24,536 bases of DNA from Candidatus Nanopelagicales bacterium. GTDB taxonomy: Bacteria; Actinomycetota; Actinomycetes; S36-B12. The stretch's first letter is position 1. The number at the start of each line of letters is the position of its first letter. Positions 7,701 through 16,609 of the stretch are shown one piece after another. The position numbers and the translations under genes are program-made. Location of the stretch: the NCBI GenBank assembly GCA_018402075.1, contig JAGYJP010000016.1:1-24536 (forward strand), read 5' to 3'. The notes below the pieces were generated by a model. It did not search any database, was not told the DNA's origin, and saw only the letters and a program-made list of their open reading frames with translations.

Positions 7701-8033
7701 TTCAGAAAATAATCGGGTCAGGAACGGCTTTGCAATTAATTTCAGAGTCAGAAACAATGAAATAACGACTAGGTTCTCGGAAAAGTAGAACCATGCTGCG
7801 CCCTGCGGTCGGGGAAAGAATGGGACCAATTCAGTGATTCTCAAAATGATCGAATCGAACGTTTGATTGAAACGATAAAAAATGACTAAGGCCACAATGA
7901 GGTAAATGGCAGCAATGAACGGCATTGGGGTCTGCCGGACACGGACATCGCGCTTGGTATTCGCAGCACCCACGGCAATAAGAGCCGCGATTATCGGCAG
8001 AGTTGACAGGACATTCAAGAGAAATTGCGTCAT
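4716..8033 (-). CDS. 1105-residue five-helix membrane protein with helicase-like pseudo-enzyme core
   Basis: Five hydrophobic helices occupy residues ~5-22, 36-53, 85-103, 147-164 and 172-193. A large soluble part of about 800 residues follows, then a basic segment (GWFKRLWDKVTFRERR) and a very acidic tail ending EGEEKVDEQK. Stretches near 325-420 (KCLIIAGRDD, then VEYVILAEPSRM, then PTYAAFDSN) follow the order of superfamily-2 helicase motifs, but no Walker A GxxxxGK[ST] is visible. The core may therefore be degenerate; this is inference and could be wrong. The start ATG overlaps the upstream gene's stop by 4 bp (ATGA). I do not recognise a named family. Topology suggests a platform on the inner face of the membrane in a complex with the tubulin-like protein. 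Confidence 0.75.
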   Translation of the reverse strand: MTQFLLNVLSTLPIIAALIAVGAANTKRDVRVRQTPMPFIAAIYLIVALVIFYRFNQTFDSIILRITELVPFFPRPQGAAWFYFSENLVVISLFLTLKLIAKPFLTRLFSEGRDFLQTALERVYEYDPESNLWFVEKRMSNVRTLLRVLYWTSIVMVVLILALVRQYPNWPGFQSIAFPALAVLVVGELYFALDGLTRKEHEQQILGEKDSANRKGNYGPLRKILADVFPSRVLTDGIHLSSAAALDSGHRLGQLSLSQNDEEHLAGNYFKRLKENREPVNVNLVEATVDLLKGSSVLINNPFYVDLTPYLALPMYYNLLKYRKCLIIAGRDDSAEDLSSWMVSGLESVTGIPDLWNVQILTAMGRDSLDVGVLRFGDVHNLELLSNNDEFFQNVEYVILAEPSRMMATGQLGLGLLLSRCAKGNVPTYAAFDSNHDGLVDALSHLLKLSLSEVVASALPEGASSEVIWRAEGPHMQADIMPSISRYLGVGTEIAAVAMKYQVSKVHWVGTDKFPVDDMVMIAGQYYSQINFFANIELSQDALNASLIPTHNPWKLKQDNNYFLVVEDETSNAFESIRIFATRAKDNGFINLISEDYLLRDYMISNRELFAVDPKAVPSIASDFARTERNAVLRMIMALVTYEMSSVELEHEFEVIGRPIIKIDPALQANADWESPVIVELRAAIQEHTGVTDVPIRSYVLDDFDFEDSESKLQEFHSIESGSELDQVIDSLKAAYFFVEDEVEDVNRIGSLLFGHVYQSILPGQFLTHGGKYYEVQGISTSALRNGVILRRAAEHISDRRAYRQLRRFQLSDVRIQDGVGSIISLGPIQLIRSSALIRVESLGYLESPSRSDIGQGRKVTISDLPSREYVNKAILEIKLPDVPENIRKSIALMFNELFVTVFPHTHRYVSALTMDPNRNFGDLLDEFAIDDIHVASDAEGSIFIVEDSMVDLGLIVSVERYWERFMNIITDYLEWNLSIEPEKVVEPVVEFVPVFPERKARDSRGWFKRLWDKVTFRERRQRKRIQEEKQSLPSATTPAVAQNEVGQETLAVEQVEDLDVIAADEIQIDWEVDEDIRVEPETPPSETENVIADPEGEEKVDEQK

Positions 8034-10126
8034 TCGGCGCTATCCACTTTGTCCACATGATTGACCAATAGCATTTCGCGGATGCCTAGATTTTCCACAT
8101 TTAGTCGTTTAATAAACAAATAGGGTGCATTTATTTGCTCACCGGTGTGATTCAAATTCGCAAGTCGATTTCCCACGGGTAATCTGAAAATCTTCCGGTA
8201 GTCAGAAAATCCAAAATCATCAACCCGCGATCTGTCATATTGAATCCGCTCAATTTCAATCGAGTGATTCAAACTGCGTTGAATCGACTTTTCACTTTCA
8301 ATTCGGTCATTTACTTTCTTTCGAGTAGCAAACAACCACTCCAATGTGCGCAGGTGATTGGATTGTTTATTGGCTGTAGCAATAAGGACGGATCGTCCAA
8401 ACATGTAAGTTGCTAATTCTGACAAGTATTTGGAGAACTTGCTTGCACCAGCCTGAACCTCCAGATAAAAATTTTTCAACTGCTCATTGAATCTGCGAAT
8501 CATTCGAATGAACACATATTTCATGATGAAGAGGGTGATGAAAGTCGCAACTACTAACAGCAAGACGATTCCCACAACTACAAGGCTGGAGTACAGGAAG
8601 TTGTTTCTACTCTTGTTTGCTGCAGAGATGAGGAAAGGGGTGAAAGCGGCTAACCACGGAGCCAAAACCAACATGACAGCAACGACTACAACGCCAGCCC
8701 GCATCCGAGAGGACAGGGCTAGCCGAATTCGCAGATTATTCTCGCGAATCATGTCGAAAAACTTTGCCCTGTTGAGAATATCGGTGGTGGCCGGCTGGGT
8801 GAGTCGCGCGGTTCGTTTGGTTAGCTCTTCCTTGAGTTCCTCAATCTCAATCTCGGTCAGTTCAATATCTTGGGTGAGGAACTCCTGCGCATGAATCCTG
8901 GTGTCTGACACGGTTCTGGACAAGACTCGCCTTGGCTGGCGAATAAATGCCTCAGAGGCCGCTGTCAATTCACCAAAAGACGCGTCCCAGCGACCCGAAT
9001 CGCTTCGCCCAGAGTCTGCTACTAACCCGTACCCAGCGGTGGACACTGAAAGACCTTCACCGGCCAGACTGTCAAATGAAACTGGAATAATTCGATCTTT
9101 CAAGACCTCTTCAAGAGGGTGATCCACAAACCGCTTAGGTGAGCGAACCTGCTTGTCAAGGTAGTCACGGACCGCTAAGAGTTGGCCTAAATGCGTATTC
9201 AGCACATCGCCAAGTGTGTCGTGGTCAATTTCAACACTCATGCGGTAAAGACGCTCGGATTGAAAGGAACTGGGTGGGAGAATATTAGACGCCACCGTGA
9301 CCACACTGAGCCAAAAACGCATCTGGTCTAGCTCGTATTCAGCATGTTCTCTGAAGTGAAGGTCATACACTCCGAATCGACAAGACGCGGGGTAATTATT
9401 GCGTTCAACAAATTGGGACGCGCCCAAATCTGATACATCGCTCCAAGCTTTTCGTAGCCGAGCATTTGGGCTCGCAGTCATGGGGTCCCGGGTCGTGACC
9501 ATCATGACCTCCGACGGATGAGCGTGCCGCACCCGATAGTGATCTGAAGTCTGTCGATGCGCAGCCACTTCCTCTTCACTGTAGGGCTCTTCCCGATAGT
9601 GAACCTGAACGTCATATTGAGTGACAAGCTTTGTGTGGAAATCCAGTTTCGCATCTTCAAGGCTCATTCCGCCATCGACTGCCCTGGAGATAAATTCACT
9701 CTCATAAATCCGTTTTCCTGAATCAATGTCTGAATAACTGATGTCTGGAATGAAGTGCTTGGTTCCTAACTCTGGAAACCCCAGTAACATGTGGGCTAAT
9801 CGAATAACTGGATAGCGGGAGTCTTCAATATTCGTTTGAATACTCGGAACTGATTCATGACTGGCATTGCCGACAAAGTCGAAGGGATTTTCAAATGGGC
9901 TTCCCCGTCCCTGCGCTCCAGTGTCAATCGCAATGACACGCCACTCTCCTTTTCCTTTTATAACGTCCTGAAGTTGAGGAATAGCTTGCGCCAGAGTTCG
10001 AGCGAAGGTGTGCTGATTCCAATCACAAACACTCAATATCCCCTTTTCGATAAACGGGTCGAAGAGAACGCTCCAATTTCGATAACTCGATTTGGCTCGT
10101 TCACTCAACGCAATAACGGTATGCAC
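8030..10126 (-). CDS. 698-residue two-helix membrane protein of the tubulin-like operon
   Basis: Unrecognised family. It starts with GTG at 10124-10126, 16 bp after the tubulin-like gene; the ribosome site is weak, suggesting coupled translation. Residues 1-470 are soluble, with a conspicuous loop DTGAQGRGSPFENPFDF near 68-84 and a charged coiled-coil-like segment near 420-445. Two strong transmembrane helices lie at ~476-497 and ~512-534. A C-terminal region of about 160 residues follows, rich in Arg, Lys, Asn and Glu. There is no signal peptide; both soluble parts could face the cytoplasm. The 4-bp overlap with the next gene and constant operon position argue for one complex with the tubulin-like and 1105-residue proteins. 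The enzymatic role, if any, is unknown. Confidence 0.75.
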   Translation of the reverse strand: MHTVIALSERAKSSYRNWSVLFDPFIEKGILSVCDWNQHTFARTLAQAIPQLQDVIKGKGEWRVIAIDTGAQGRGSPFENPFDFVGNASHESVPSIQTNIEDSRYPVIRLAHMLLGFPELGTKHFIPDISYSDIDSGKRIYESEFISRAVDGGMSLEDAKLDFHTKLVTQYDVQVHYREEPYSEEEVAAHRQTSDHYRVRHAHPSEVMMVTTRDPMTASPNARLRKAWSDVSDLGASQFVERNNYPASCRFGVYDLHFREHAEYELDQMRFWLSVVTVASNILPPSSFQSERLYRMSVEIDHDTLGDVLNTHLGQLLAVRDYLDKQVRSPKRFVDHPLEEVLKDRIIPVSFDSLAGEGLSVSTAGYGLVADSGRSDSGRWDASFGELTAASEAFIRQPRRVLSRTVSDTRIHAQEFLTQDIELTEIEIEELKEELTKRTARLTQPATTDILNRAKFFDMIRENNLRIRLALSSRMRAGVVVVAVMLVLAPWLAAFTPFLISAANKSRNNFLYSSLVVVGIVLLLVVATFITLFIMKYVFIRMIRRFNEQLKNFYLEVQAGASKFSKYLSELATYMFGRSVLIATANKQSNHLRTLEWLFATRKKVNDRIESEKSIQRSLNHSIEIERIQYDRSRVDDFGFSDYRKIFRLPVGNRLANLNHTGEQINAPYLFIKRLNVENLGIREMLLVNHVDKVDSAE

Positions 10127-10142
10127 AACAGCATTACTTCTG

Positions 10143-13100
10143 TTAGGACCGAAGGGATTCTTCGAATGCCTCTACTCGTCGCGCAAGGTCATTCGCCGAG
10201 TTCTCATAAAGAGACTCCGCTAAAGGACGCAAAATGGTTCGAACTTTGCGGGTAAATGGATTCCCGAGTGCATCCAAGTAAAAGCCAACGTTTGATTCAA
10301 AAGCATCAAATTGCTGACGGAACACCTGCTCTAGAACGAACCCCACATCGCTTCCATCTTCGAGCTGCTGCACCTCTTCTTTCACATACTTCATAATGTT
10401 GATTGTGAGCGCCCGCAATGAAACATCGAAGTAATCTGATTTGGGAACCGAAACTGCATAAAATGCTGGTATGTCAAATATCGTTGCCTTTCTTCCCCCC
10501 ATGCCGGTCACCACTTCACCCAGTTCAGCCAGGGGAATACCCTTTTCAAGAGCCTCTGCCAGCGGACTGCGCTCGAAAGATGCAGCCTGTTGCTCCGTAA
10601 TAAATCTCGAGAGCGTCCGGTCTACGGCCTCCTTCACATCTTTAACTGCAACGGGACTAATTGTGAGTGCGTCCAGAACTTCATAAAATTGATCGCAGGG
10701 TGTGCCATTAGTCACCATAAATTCCTGCTCAAGGTCACCTACCGGGCGGTACCTATAAATGCGCGTTGAATCGTGCACCGTCTCCCACACAATGACCTTG
10801 TACGCGATCCCGGTGAAGAACGCCCGGTGAATCTCACTGATTTGCTCCGCTTGATATGCATCGTCTAAATCAGGCATGGCCGCAATAGTGTGCCAGCGAC
10901 GATCAATGTGAGGTGTAATCACCTTTGTTTCGATCACCGAAGGTTTAATGCCAGAAACTAGACGGTAATACGCCGCAAAATATGCGCCCGCCGGCCTCTT
11001 CTCGGTGAGATGCTTGCGCTCTGGCGCATACTTTGAAAGATCTCGGGCACGGATTCCATAGATAGCGTTGTAAAAAAGAATCTCTTGCGGGCTGATATCA
11101 ACATCTTTTTCACCGCCATAGTTCCCCAGTAACTCCGAGATGAGGGACTTCCTCTTGGGATCTGAGTCGCCTTCCAACTTAGGGTTGTAGGCGCATGCCT
11201 GGATGGGGTGCCTCTCTTCGCCAAGAGGCTGCTCAAGGAACGGTGCCGCCAAGCGCTTGGCTTTCTCAATTTCAGCTTTCACGTAGTGGATTGCGTGATC
11301 TTCTTCGTAATCGTGTTCGCGGGCTCTGAACTCACGTTCGAGGGCTTCAATTACGTCAATCTTGATTTGTGAGTGGTAACGCTCCATGACCTGATCGCCG
11401 AAGTATCCAAGGATCTGCTTTCGGTAAAGATCCTGGAAGTATGAGCCGTCCTTTTCATCAGTCAACATGTAGTACTGACGAACTTTGGAATAGATTCCTT
11501 CGGACAGGTTTGAATCAATAGTCACCACACCACCTGTATACGGCATTGAATTGTACGCAAAGTCCAACGAGTTAGACGTTGCCAGAACATAACGAGTAGT
11601 AGATCCCTTGAGCCCGTCATATTTGTCGCGATGCATTTCAGTATCAGAACGTAGTCGCTTGATGTTTCCATCTAGGGAAATAAATAGCATCTCGAAGGAA
11701 TCAGACAGCCCCTTGACATAGGCTATTGCTTCGGTGAGGACCTCGAAATAAATAGTTTGATCACGTAAGTTGTCAACCCGTTTGATGAAGTTCTGAAACT
11801 TCTCGCGCAACTCCACCATTTCTGCTGTGGGCTTCCCGCGCAAGCGTTGTACGAGGCTCTTTTTCCTGTTCACGAATTCGCCCGCCAGCTCCACTTCCTC
11901 GGTGCTCGGGTCATCAAACGCTGAAACTTCAAATGTCTCAAAGAATTTCGTAGTCTTATCCAATTCAAGTTGAACCCGCGCCTTTTCGGCCTGCAACGCC
12001 TCAAGGGTGTTGTACAGAAAATAACGAACTGACACTGGGTGAATAAAACTATTGGTCACTTTCTCTCGAAGGTAGGTCTCAAGTTGATAGGAATGTCCGT
12101 CTTTGGTAATTGAACTGTTCTCAGCTCTAAACATGGTGTAACCAACTATTCCCGCTACTTCATCTGTCCTGCGGGCTTCTAGTTTGTGATACCTATCCAA
12201 TTCCGTGTACACCGCGACGTAGTCGTCTGCGTCGCTGGTTTCAGCGAGAGCTGCCACCTTGTTTTGCGCATTGCGCTTCATCGCTTGATCGCTTCCAAGC
12301 CTCGCTTGATCTTGACAGTGCTTTTTGAGTGCTGTTGTGTATTCCGACCAACGATCACCAATTGCCGTGAGACCGTCTTCATCGTAGGCGAGACACTGGC
12401 TTTGAATGGCCTTTGCGAATCCATCTTTGTTCTCCGCCGCTGCATTGACACTAGCCACGAATTCCTTGGCAACATCAATATCTTTAGCCGCAAATCCTTC
12501 TTCACGCTGTTTGGCAAGGGCCTCTCGGCGCCCTTTTATTTGCTCGTCAAACTTCAGCCATTGGGTCGACAGTGCAAGATCAGCCCACTTGTATGCGACA
12601 TAGTCACGAAGGTGCTGCCATGGGTAGACCAGCCTGGACGCTCCGGCACCTGCATAACGGTTGCGACCGTCATTTTTAATGACTTCCCGCAGCACGTTGT
12701 CCTCACGGGAGTTTGACTTCTTGGACATTGGGCCTATTGACTGCGTGTAGATGCAGGTTGCCGCATGGTCAAGATAACTCGCGAATGAGTCAAGTCCACT
12801 ACCCATGGTGTTATTGGCATCAAACAGGAAGCAGAAGTCGTATGGCATCGCATTGACGGGCTCAACGCCTTCGGCCGCAGTTCGGGGAAATTCGAATTTC
12901 AAGTTCCTATATTGATCGGGTAACGTGTTATCGCCCTTCATAAGGAATGCATCTAATTCACGAACTGCTGCATATGCGTTTACCTGCAGGTTTTGCTGCT
13001 CTTCGGTTGCGCCGATTACGGAGAAGAAGACATCAGGCTGAATGAAAAAACCACGGGTGATCGCTTTCGCCTTCGGGTATTTCGTTCGAAGGAAGTTGGC

Positions 13101-13598
13101 TAGGTACATGGATACCGGCAGGATCAGCCCCGAACCCGTTCCGCCTGCGAGTGAGCTGGTTATGATTACCCGCAACGCTTGCTCTTCTTGATCCTTATCT
13201 ATTCTGAACAACTGCTCAATTGCCCGATGTAAAGGTTCAAGATTTCCTGCCTTCAAGGTAGTGTCGAAAGCAAGCCGTGAAATAGCACGTACTTGGGCGG
13301 CGCCTTCGGTAAGAGTCTTCCGATTCATCATTTCATTAACAGGAAACCAATTGTCCCGGGCATTCGTATTGATGTTCAAATACTCACCCACGGTGCTCCG
13401 AGTCGAAGTTTGCACCGTGTAGATCTGCGGGCTGCGACGACGGATCTCGGCAAGATCGTTGATGTCTGTGTCGAACCCGACAAAGGCGATCCGCTCGAAC
13501 TGAGATGTGCTGGTTTCCCGCACCTTGTCGGCCACTTTCTCGATCACTTTCGATCCGGTGCCGCCAAGTCCAATGATGAGTGTCGGTGCAATAGGCAT
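10143..13598 (-). CDS. Tubulin-like (Tubulin_2 family) giant GTPase
   Basis: 1151 residues, starting ATG at 13596-13598 behind GAGGGG. The N-terminal third has the FtsZ/tubulin nucleotide fold signatures: GLGGTG at 10-15, FVGFDTD at 39-45, AQVRAISRLAF at 101-111 and the GTP-phosphate loop AGGTGSG at 151-157. This pattern fits the Pfam Tubulin_2 family of large bacterial proteins of unknown function rather than FtsZ, which is about 400 residues. The remaining ~800 residues are soluble, partly helical, with no visible membrane segment. Known relatives often occur beside VWA-domain genes, as here (36 bp downstream of one). It may polymerise or act as a nucleotide-controlled scaffold at the membrane; the activity is inferred, not shown. 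Confidence 0.88.
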   Translation of the reverse strand: MPIAPTLIIGLGGTGSKVIEKVADKVRETSTSQFERIAFVGFDTDINDLAEIRRRSPQIYTVQTSTRSTVGEYLNINTNARDNWFPVNEMMNRKTLTEGAAQVRAISRLAFDTTLKAGNLEPLHRAIEQLFRIDKDQEEQALRVIITSSLAGGTGSGLILPVSMYLANFLRTKYPKAKAITRGFFIQPDVFFSVIGATEEQQNLQVNAYAAVRELDAFLMKGDNTLPDQYRNLKFEFPRTAAEGVEPVNAMPYDFCFLFDANNTMGSGLDSFASYLDHAATCIYTQSIGPMSKKSNSREDNVLREVIKNDGRNRYAGAGASRLVYPWQHLRDYVAYKWADLALSTQWLKFDEQIKGRREALAKQREEGFAAKDIDVAKEFVASVNAAAENKDGFAKAIQSQCLAYDEDGLTAIGDRWSEYTTALKKHCQDQARLGSDQAMKRNAQNKVAALAETSDADDYVAVYTELDRYHKLEARRTDEVAGIVGYTMFRAENSSITKDGHSYQLETYLREKVTNSFIHPVSVRYFLYNTLEALQAEKARVQLELDKTTKFFETFEVSAFDDPSTEEVELAGEFVNRKKSLVQRLRGKPTAEMVELREKFQNFIKRVDNLRDQTIYFEVLTEAIAYVKGLSDSFEMLFISLDGNIKRLRSDTEMHRDKYDGLKGSTTRYVLATSNSLDFAYNSMPYTGGVVTIDSNLSEGIYSKVRQYYMLTDEKDGSYFQDLYRKQILGYFGDQVMERYHSQIKIDVIEALEREFRAREHDYEEDHAIHYVKAEIEKAKRLAAPFLEQPLGEERHPIQACAYNPKLEGDSDPKRKSLISELLGNYGGEKDVDISPQEILFYNAIYGIRARDLSKYAPERKHLTEKRPAGAYFAAYYRLVSGIKPSVIETKVITPHIDRRWHTIAAMPDLDDAYQAEQISEIHRAFFTGIAYKVIVWETVHDSTRIYRYRPVGDLEQEFMVTNGTPCDQFYEVLDALTISPVAVKDVKEAVDRTLSRFITEQQAASFERSPLAEALEKGIPLAELGEVVTGMGGRKATIFDIPAFYAVSVPKSDYFDVSLRALTINIMKYVKEEVQQLEDGSDVGFVLEQVFRQQFDAFESNVGFYLDALGNPFTRKVRTILRPLAESLYENSANDLARRVEAFEESLRS

Positions 13599-13634
13599 TA
13601 CTTCATTCCCCTCTTAAAGTCGCGTTTGCGACAT

Positions 13635-15867
13635 TTAGGCGTTCGGTGTCATTTCATAGGTCATTTGCGGTGTTGTTGCAGTAATCGACGCACTGGGCCC
13701 AAATACCGGGCCTCTACGAGTTTCAGAATCCAAAGTGGTTCCGTTGATTTCGGTATTACCGTTTTCGGTGATTTGCCGCCAATTAGTCAAGATCATGGTT
13801 TTCCCCGGGCCCGCTTTCAATTTCATCACTCTGAACCCCGACACACCACTTGGCACATACTTCAAAGTGGCCGTATCCGCGACGAAGGGAAGTAAAGCGC
13901 GAGCGCGAGACTTTTGAAATCTACCAAAGTCATCCGCTTGTCGAGTGCCAACTTGATTTGGAATGCCCTGAATTTGTGGCCTCGTTCTCACATTCTTGGC
14001 AAATCGACGTTTGAAAATGTAGCCCAGGATGAGGAGTAGGAGGAGTAGGAGAAGAAATAGTTTCCAACCAATGTTCTTCCACCAATTCATGAGGCGATCA
14101 AACCAAGAAAGATCATCCACGATTTCGATAGAACCCTGTGCAGATGCTCCGCTTTTAATTTCTCCATCGGCTGTGTACTCACTAGAAACCTCAAAATCGA
14201 TTGTTCCCGTGTCAGCAGCAAAAACATCACCGTCTGGTGCGCGAGGGACAACAATGACTTCACCAACTTCAGTGCCCTTAATTGCCTCGAATTCAATATT
14301 CGAATTTGTGCTCACAGCTTTCAATTCGTCAGGAGAGACTTGGTTCCATTCAGCCTGAGTAAAGGATCGGTCCACACCATCTTCGACGATCACATACTCG
14401 AACCTGGTGCCTGCTGAATCAGGCGGAAACTCCTCGAGTTCGCTCACCTTGTACTCCCCTGAATCCAACATTTTGATGGACGCGGAGACCAAACTCTTCA
14501 CAGCAATGCTGCTTCTAGACTCAATGCTGAGGTTCTCTGGGAACAGCCCAACCGTCTGAATTACATAGTCACCCTTCTCAAGATCGACCGTTTCACCAGG
14601 ACCATAAGTCCCGACTTTTTTTCCATCCTTGATGAATGTCACGATTAACTCTTCAGGTTCGCCTAGCTCTTTAGACGTTATTGGCTCGCAATCTCGGTCA
14701 ACTACCACTGGTGTGACTTGATAAGCGCCTGCTGTGAACTCGGGCTTAGCTACCTCACCATCACGCATCAGATCTATTCCCATTGCTACCTCGGGGGTCT
14801 TAAATACAATCGGGGTGCCAATGGAATCGCCTACATCAAAGTTGAGGGTGCCCTTTGGGATATTGCTATAGGTAACTAATTGTCCCTGCAGAGAATCCTC
14901 AGGAATCGCTGCATAACTGACATTCTTGCGCTGAACAGCTCTGTTATTCGAGTACTTCACTTCCACGGAATCGGTCTCGGCAACATCCTCTCCGTTCACA
15001 TTCAATGGCCCAATACTCACAGCCGGTCCCTGGGCAAAGACGTCAACTCTCTTCATATTGATGTCTGTTTCGAGTGATCCATCCTCATCTAGAGGAGCAC
15101 TTCTTTGACGAAATATCGAATTGGCAAATAAGTTCATTTGTTGGCCAAGATCCGCGGGAGTTACAGCCTGAGCGGGGAAAAATTGCTTGTTGTTGTCTAA
15201 CCCAGTTACCGTTGCGGCTTCCTCACCGATTGAAAGGAATGCCACTTGCAATTTTGAATCGGAGCTCGTATTCCCATCAATTATGTATTGCTCAATCTCC
15301 TTGCTCATATCCTCATTAGACTTTGTGGTAAATTCACCATCAGTCAAAATGACAAGCCATTTTTCTTGTGCAGACGAAGACGAAAGGTCTCGATAAGCAT
15401 CCTGGACCGGTTCAAATGGCGTTCCTTTGCCATTTAGTTGCATATCGCGAATGGTTTCGACTCTGGCCTCTTTTGGTGACTTGCCGGACAGGGAAATTAC
15501 TGGTTTAGCCGCTGGACCATTTTTTCTATAACTGCTCAATAGATAGACATTTAATGTGTCATTCGGTCGCATAAGTGCTGCAAAGACCTCGAGCGAGTAC
15601 TTTGCATAGGACCATAATTTGATCTGATCATTTGTCTTGCTCAAAAACATCGAGCCTGAGTCATCAACAACCATATTGATCTCTGTGACAGGAGGTTCGT
15701 CCGTAGACTTGGCTACTTCGCAAACTGAAACAGGTACAGCATTCGCCGAAGGTGAAAATCCCATGAATACGGATATAAGCGTAAGGGTCAAAATGGAAAT
15801 GAGAGTGGACGTGCGCCGAATACCTCCACTAACGATCAACCCTGCGGCCACGTTCAAAATTTCCCCC
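13635..15867 (-). CDS. Exported VWA-domain protein with C-terminal membrane anchor
   Basis: About 740 residues. An N-terminal hydrophobic signal ends at PSANA-VPV (near residue 44). The VWA domain carries the metal-ion adhesion site: DDSGS at 69-73, Thr150 in GKGTPF and LTDGE with Asp177. A long beta-rich region follows, then a leucine-rich transmembrane helix near 598-616 followed by KRRFAKN and a cytoplasmic tail of about 125 residues. So the VWA part is outside and the tail inside. An in-frame stop lies directly upstream; the likely starts are TTG at 15867 or the following TTG and GTG codons behind GGGGG. It is the first gene of the operon, 36 bp before the tubulin-like gene. The leucine stretch is coded by a short CTC/CTA/CTT repeat at 14029-14062, prone to length change. 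Confidence 0.85.
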
Positions 15868-15969
15868 AAAACTCTGATTCACATTTCCCCGATCAAGTGA
15901 ACACTCGCACTCTACCCAGTAGGCGACACAATCCGGACGGCGTTACACAAACGTAATGGATGCCTGTAC

Positions 15970-15989
15970 TAATTACATGTATGTAATTA
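15970..15989. promoter_or_regulatory. 20-bp perfect palindrome, probable operator
   Basis: Arms TAATTACAT and ATGTAATTA surround GT. It is the only long perfect palindrome in the divergent gap between the five-gene operon and the broken SLOG gene, and it covers the predicted -10 of the operon. A dimeric repressor site is the simplest reading; no regulator gene is recognisable in the window. Confidence 0.5.
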
Positions 15990-16001
15990 ATCCCGTTCCA
16001 A
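15972..16001 (-). promoter_or_regulatory. Predicted promoter of the five-gene operon
   Basis: On the minus strand TTGGAA (15996-16001) and TGTAAT (15972-15977) are separated by 18 bases, giving a transcript start about 95 bases before the VWA start codon. Three of six or better bases match each consensus hexamer. The -10 element lies inside the palindrome at 15970-15989. Confidence 0.4.
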
Positions 16002-16077
16002 GCGGTTCGCACCTTCTCAAGGAGGAATGGGGGCAGGATCTAACTAACCTGCCTAACTATGCAGTTTCTGATCAATT

Positions 16078-16470
16078 GTGGATCAACCTGAGGGAGTACC
16101 GATCACCATTGGCGTGATTGGGCATCTTGATTTGCTTACCAAGGAGATTCCCTGAATCCAGTCCCAATTTCGAATGGTCATAGATGCATATCGTCTTAAC
16201 TATCCGCAAAGCAGGTTTCACATCATTTCAGCACTGGCCGAAGGGGCTGATCAGATAGCCATTGAGGCTTGCCAAGGGGTTGCTGATCTGGATGTGTTGG
16301 CACTATTGCCAATGCCCATTGACGATTATGAGCATGATTTCACTAGCACCTCTAGTCTGGAAAAATCCCGATCTCTACTGAATCGCGCGAACTACACAAG
16401 CGATCTACAGAGTTTGGCACCATATTTTTGCTACGAATCACGATCAAACGCGGAATTCAGCCACAATTAA
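16078..16470 (+). pseudogene. Broken SLOG-domain gene
   Basis: From a GTG at 16078 the plus frame reads VPITIGVIGHLDL, the start motif of SLOG sensor domains (GVTGHRDL in the intact paralogue at 18211-19830). A TGA stop at 16153-16155 interrupts it. The same frame continues with ISALAEGADQIA, LALLPMPIDDYEHDF, matching TALAEGADQIA and AALPMPLNEYREDF of the paralogue. The reading frame then ends at 16470, before the rest of the SLOG fold and all membrane segments. It has both an internal stop and a lost 3' part, so it is a pseudogene. It converges with the Macro-DUF4062 gene. Confidence 0.75.
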
Positions 16471-16609
16471 TCAGGAGCATAGAAGGCGAGTACTGACACA
16501 CGTGACCACCGAAGCCTTGCGTCAGACCAGCGCATGGATAGCAATCAACTATGACAGATCTGTTCGTGAGCTCTGGTGAAATAATAATTCAGTTTGGAAG
16601 AATACCCAA

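Noticed and set aside
4716..8033. Type VII secretion EssC/FtsK-type ATPase.
   Set aside because: No Walker A or FHA pattern and no WXG100-type small genes in the window.
8487..8894. 135-codon plus-strand reading frame.
   Set aside because: It lies wholly opposite the 698-residue membrane protein, with no ribosome site or family signature; it is a complement of a hydrophobic coding stretch.
12186..12716. 176-codon plus-strand reading frame.
   Set aside because: Antisense to the tubulin-like gene, which has clear motifs and continuous coding across it.
13293..13895. 200-codon plus-strand reading frame.
   Set aside because: Antisense to the tubulin-like start and VWA end; Cys/His-rich composition without a conserved pattern.
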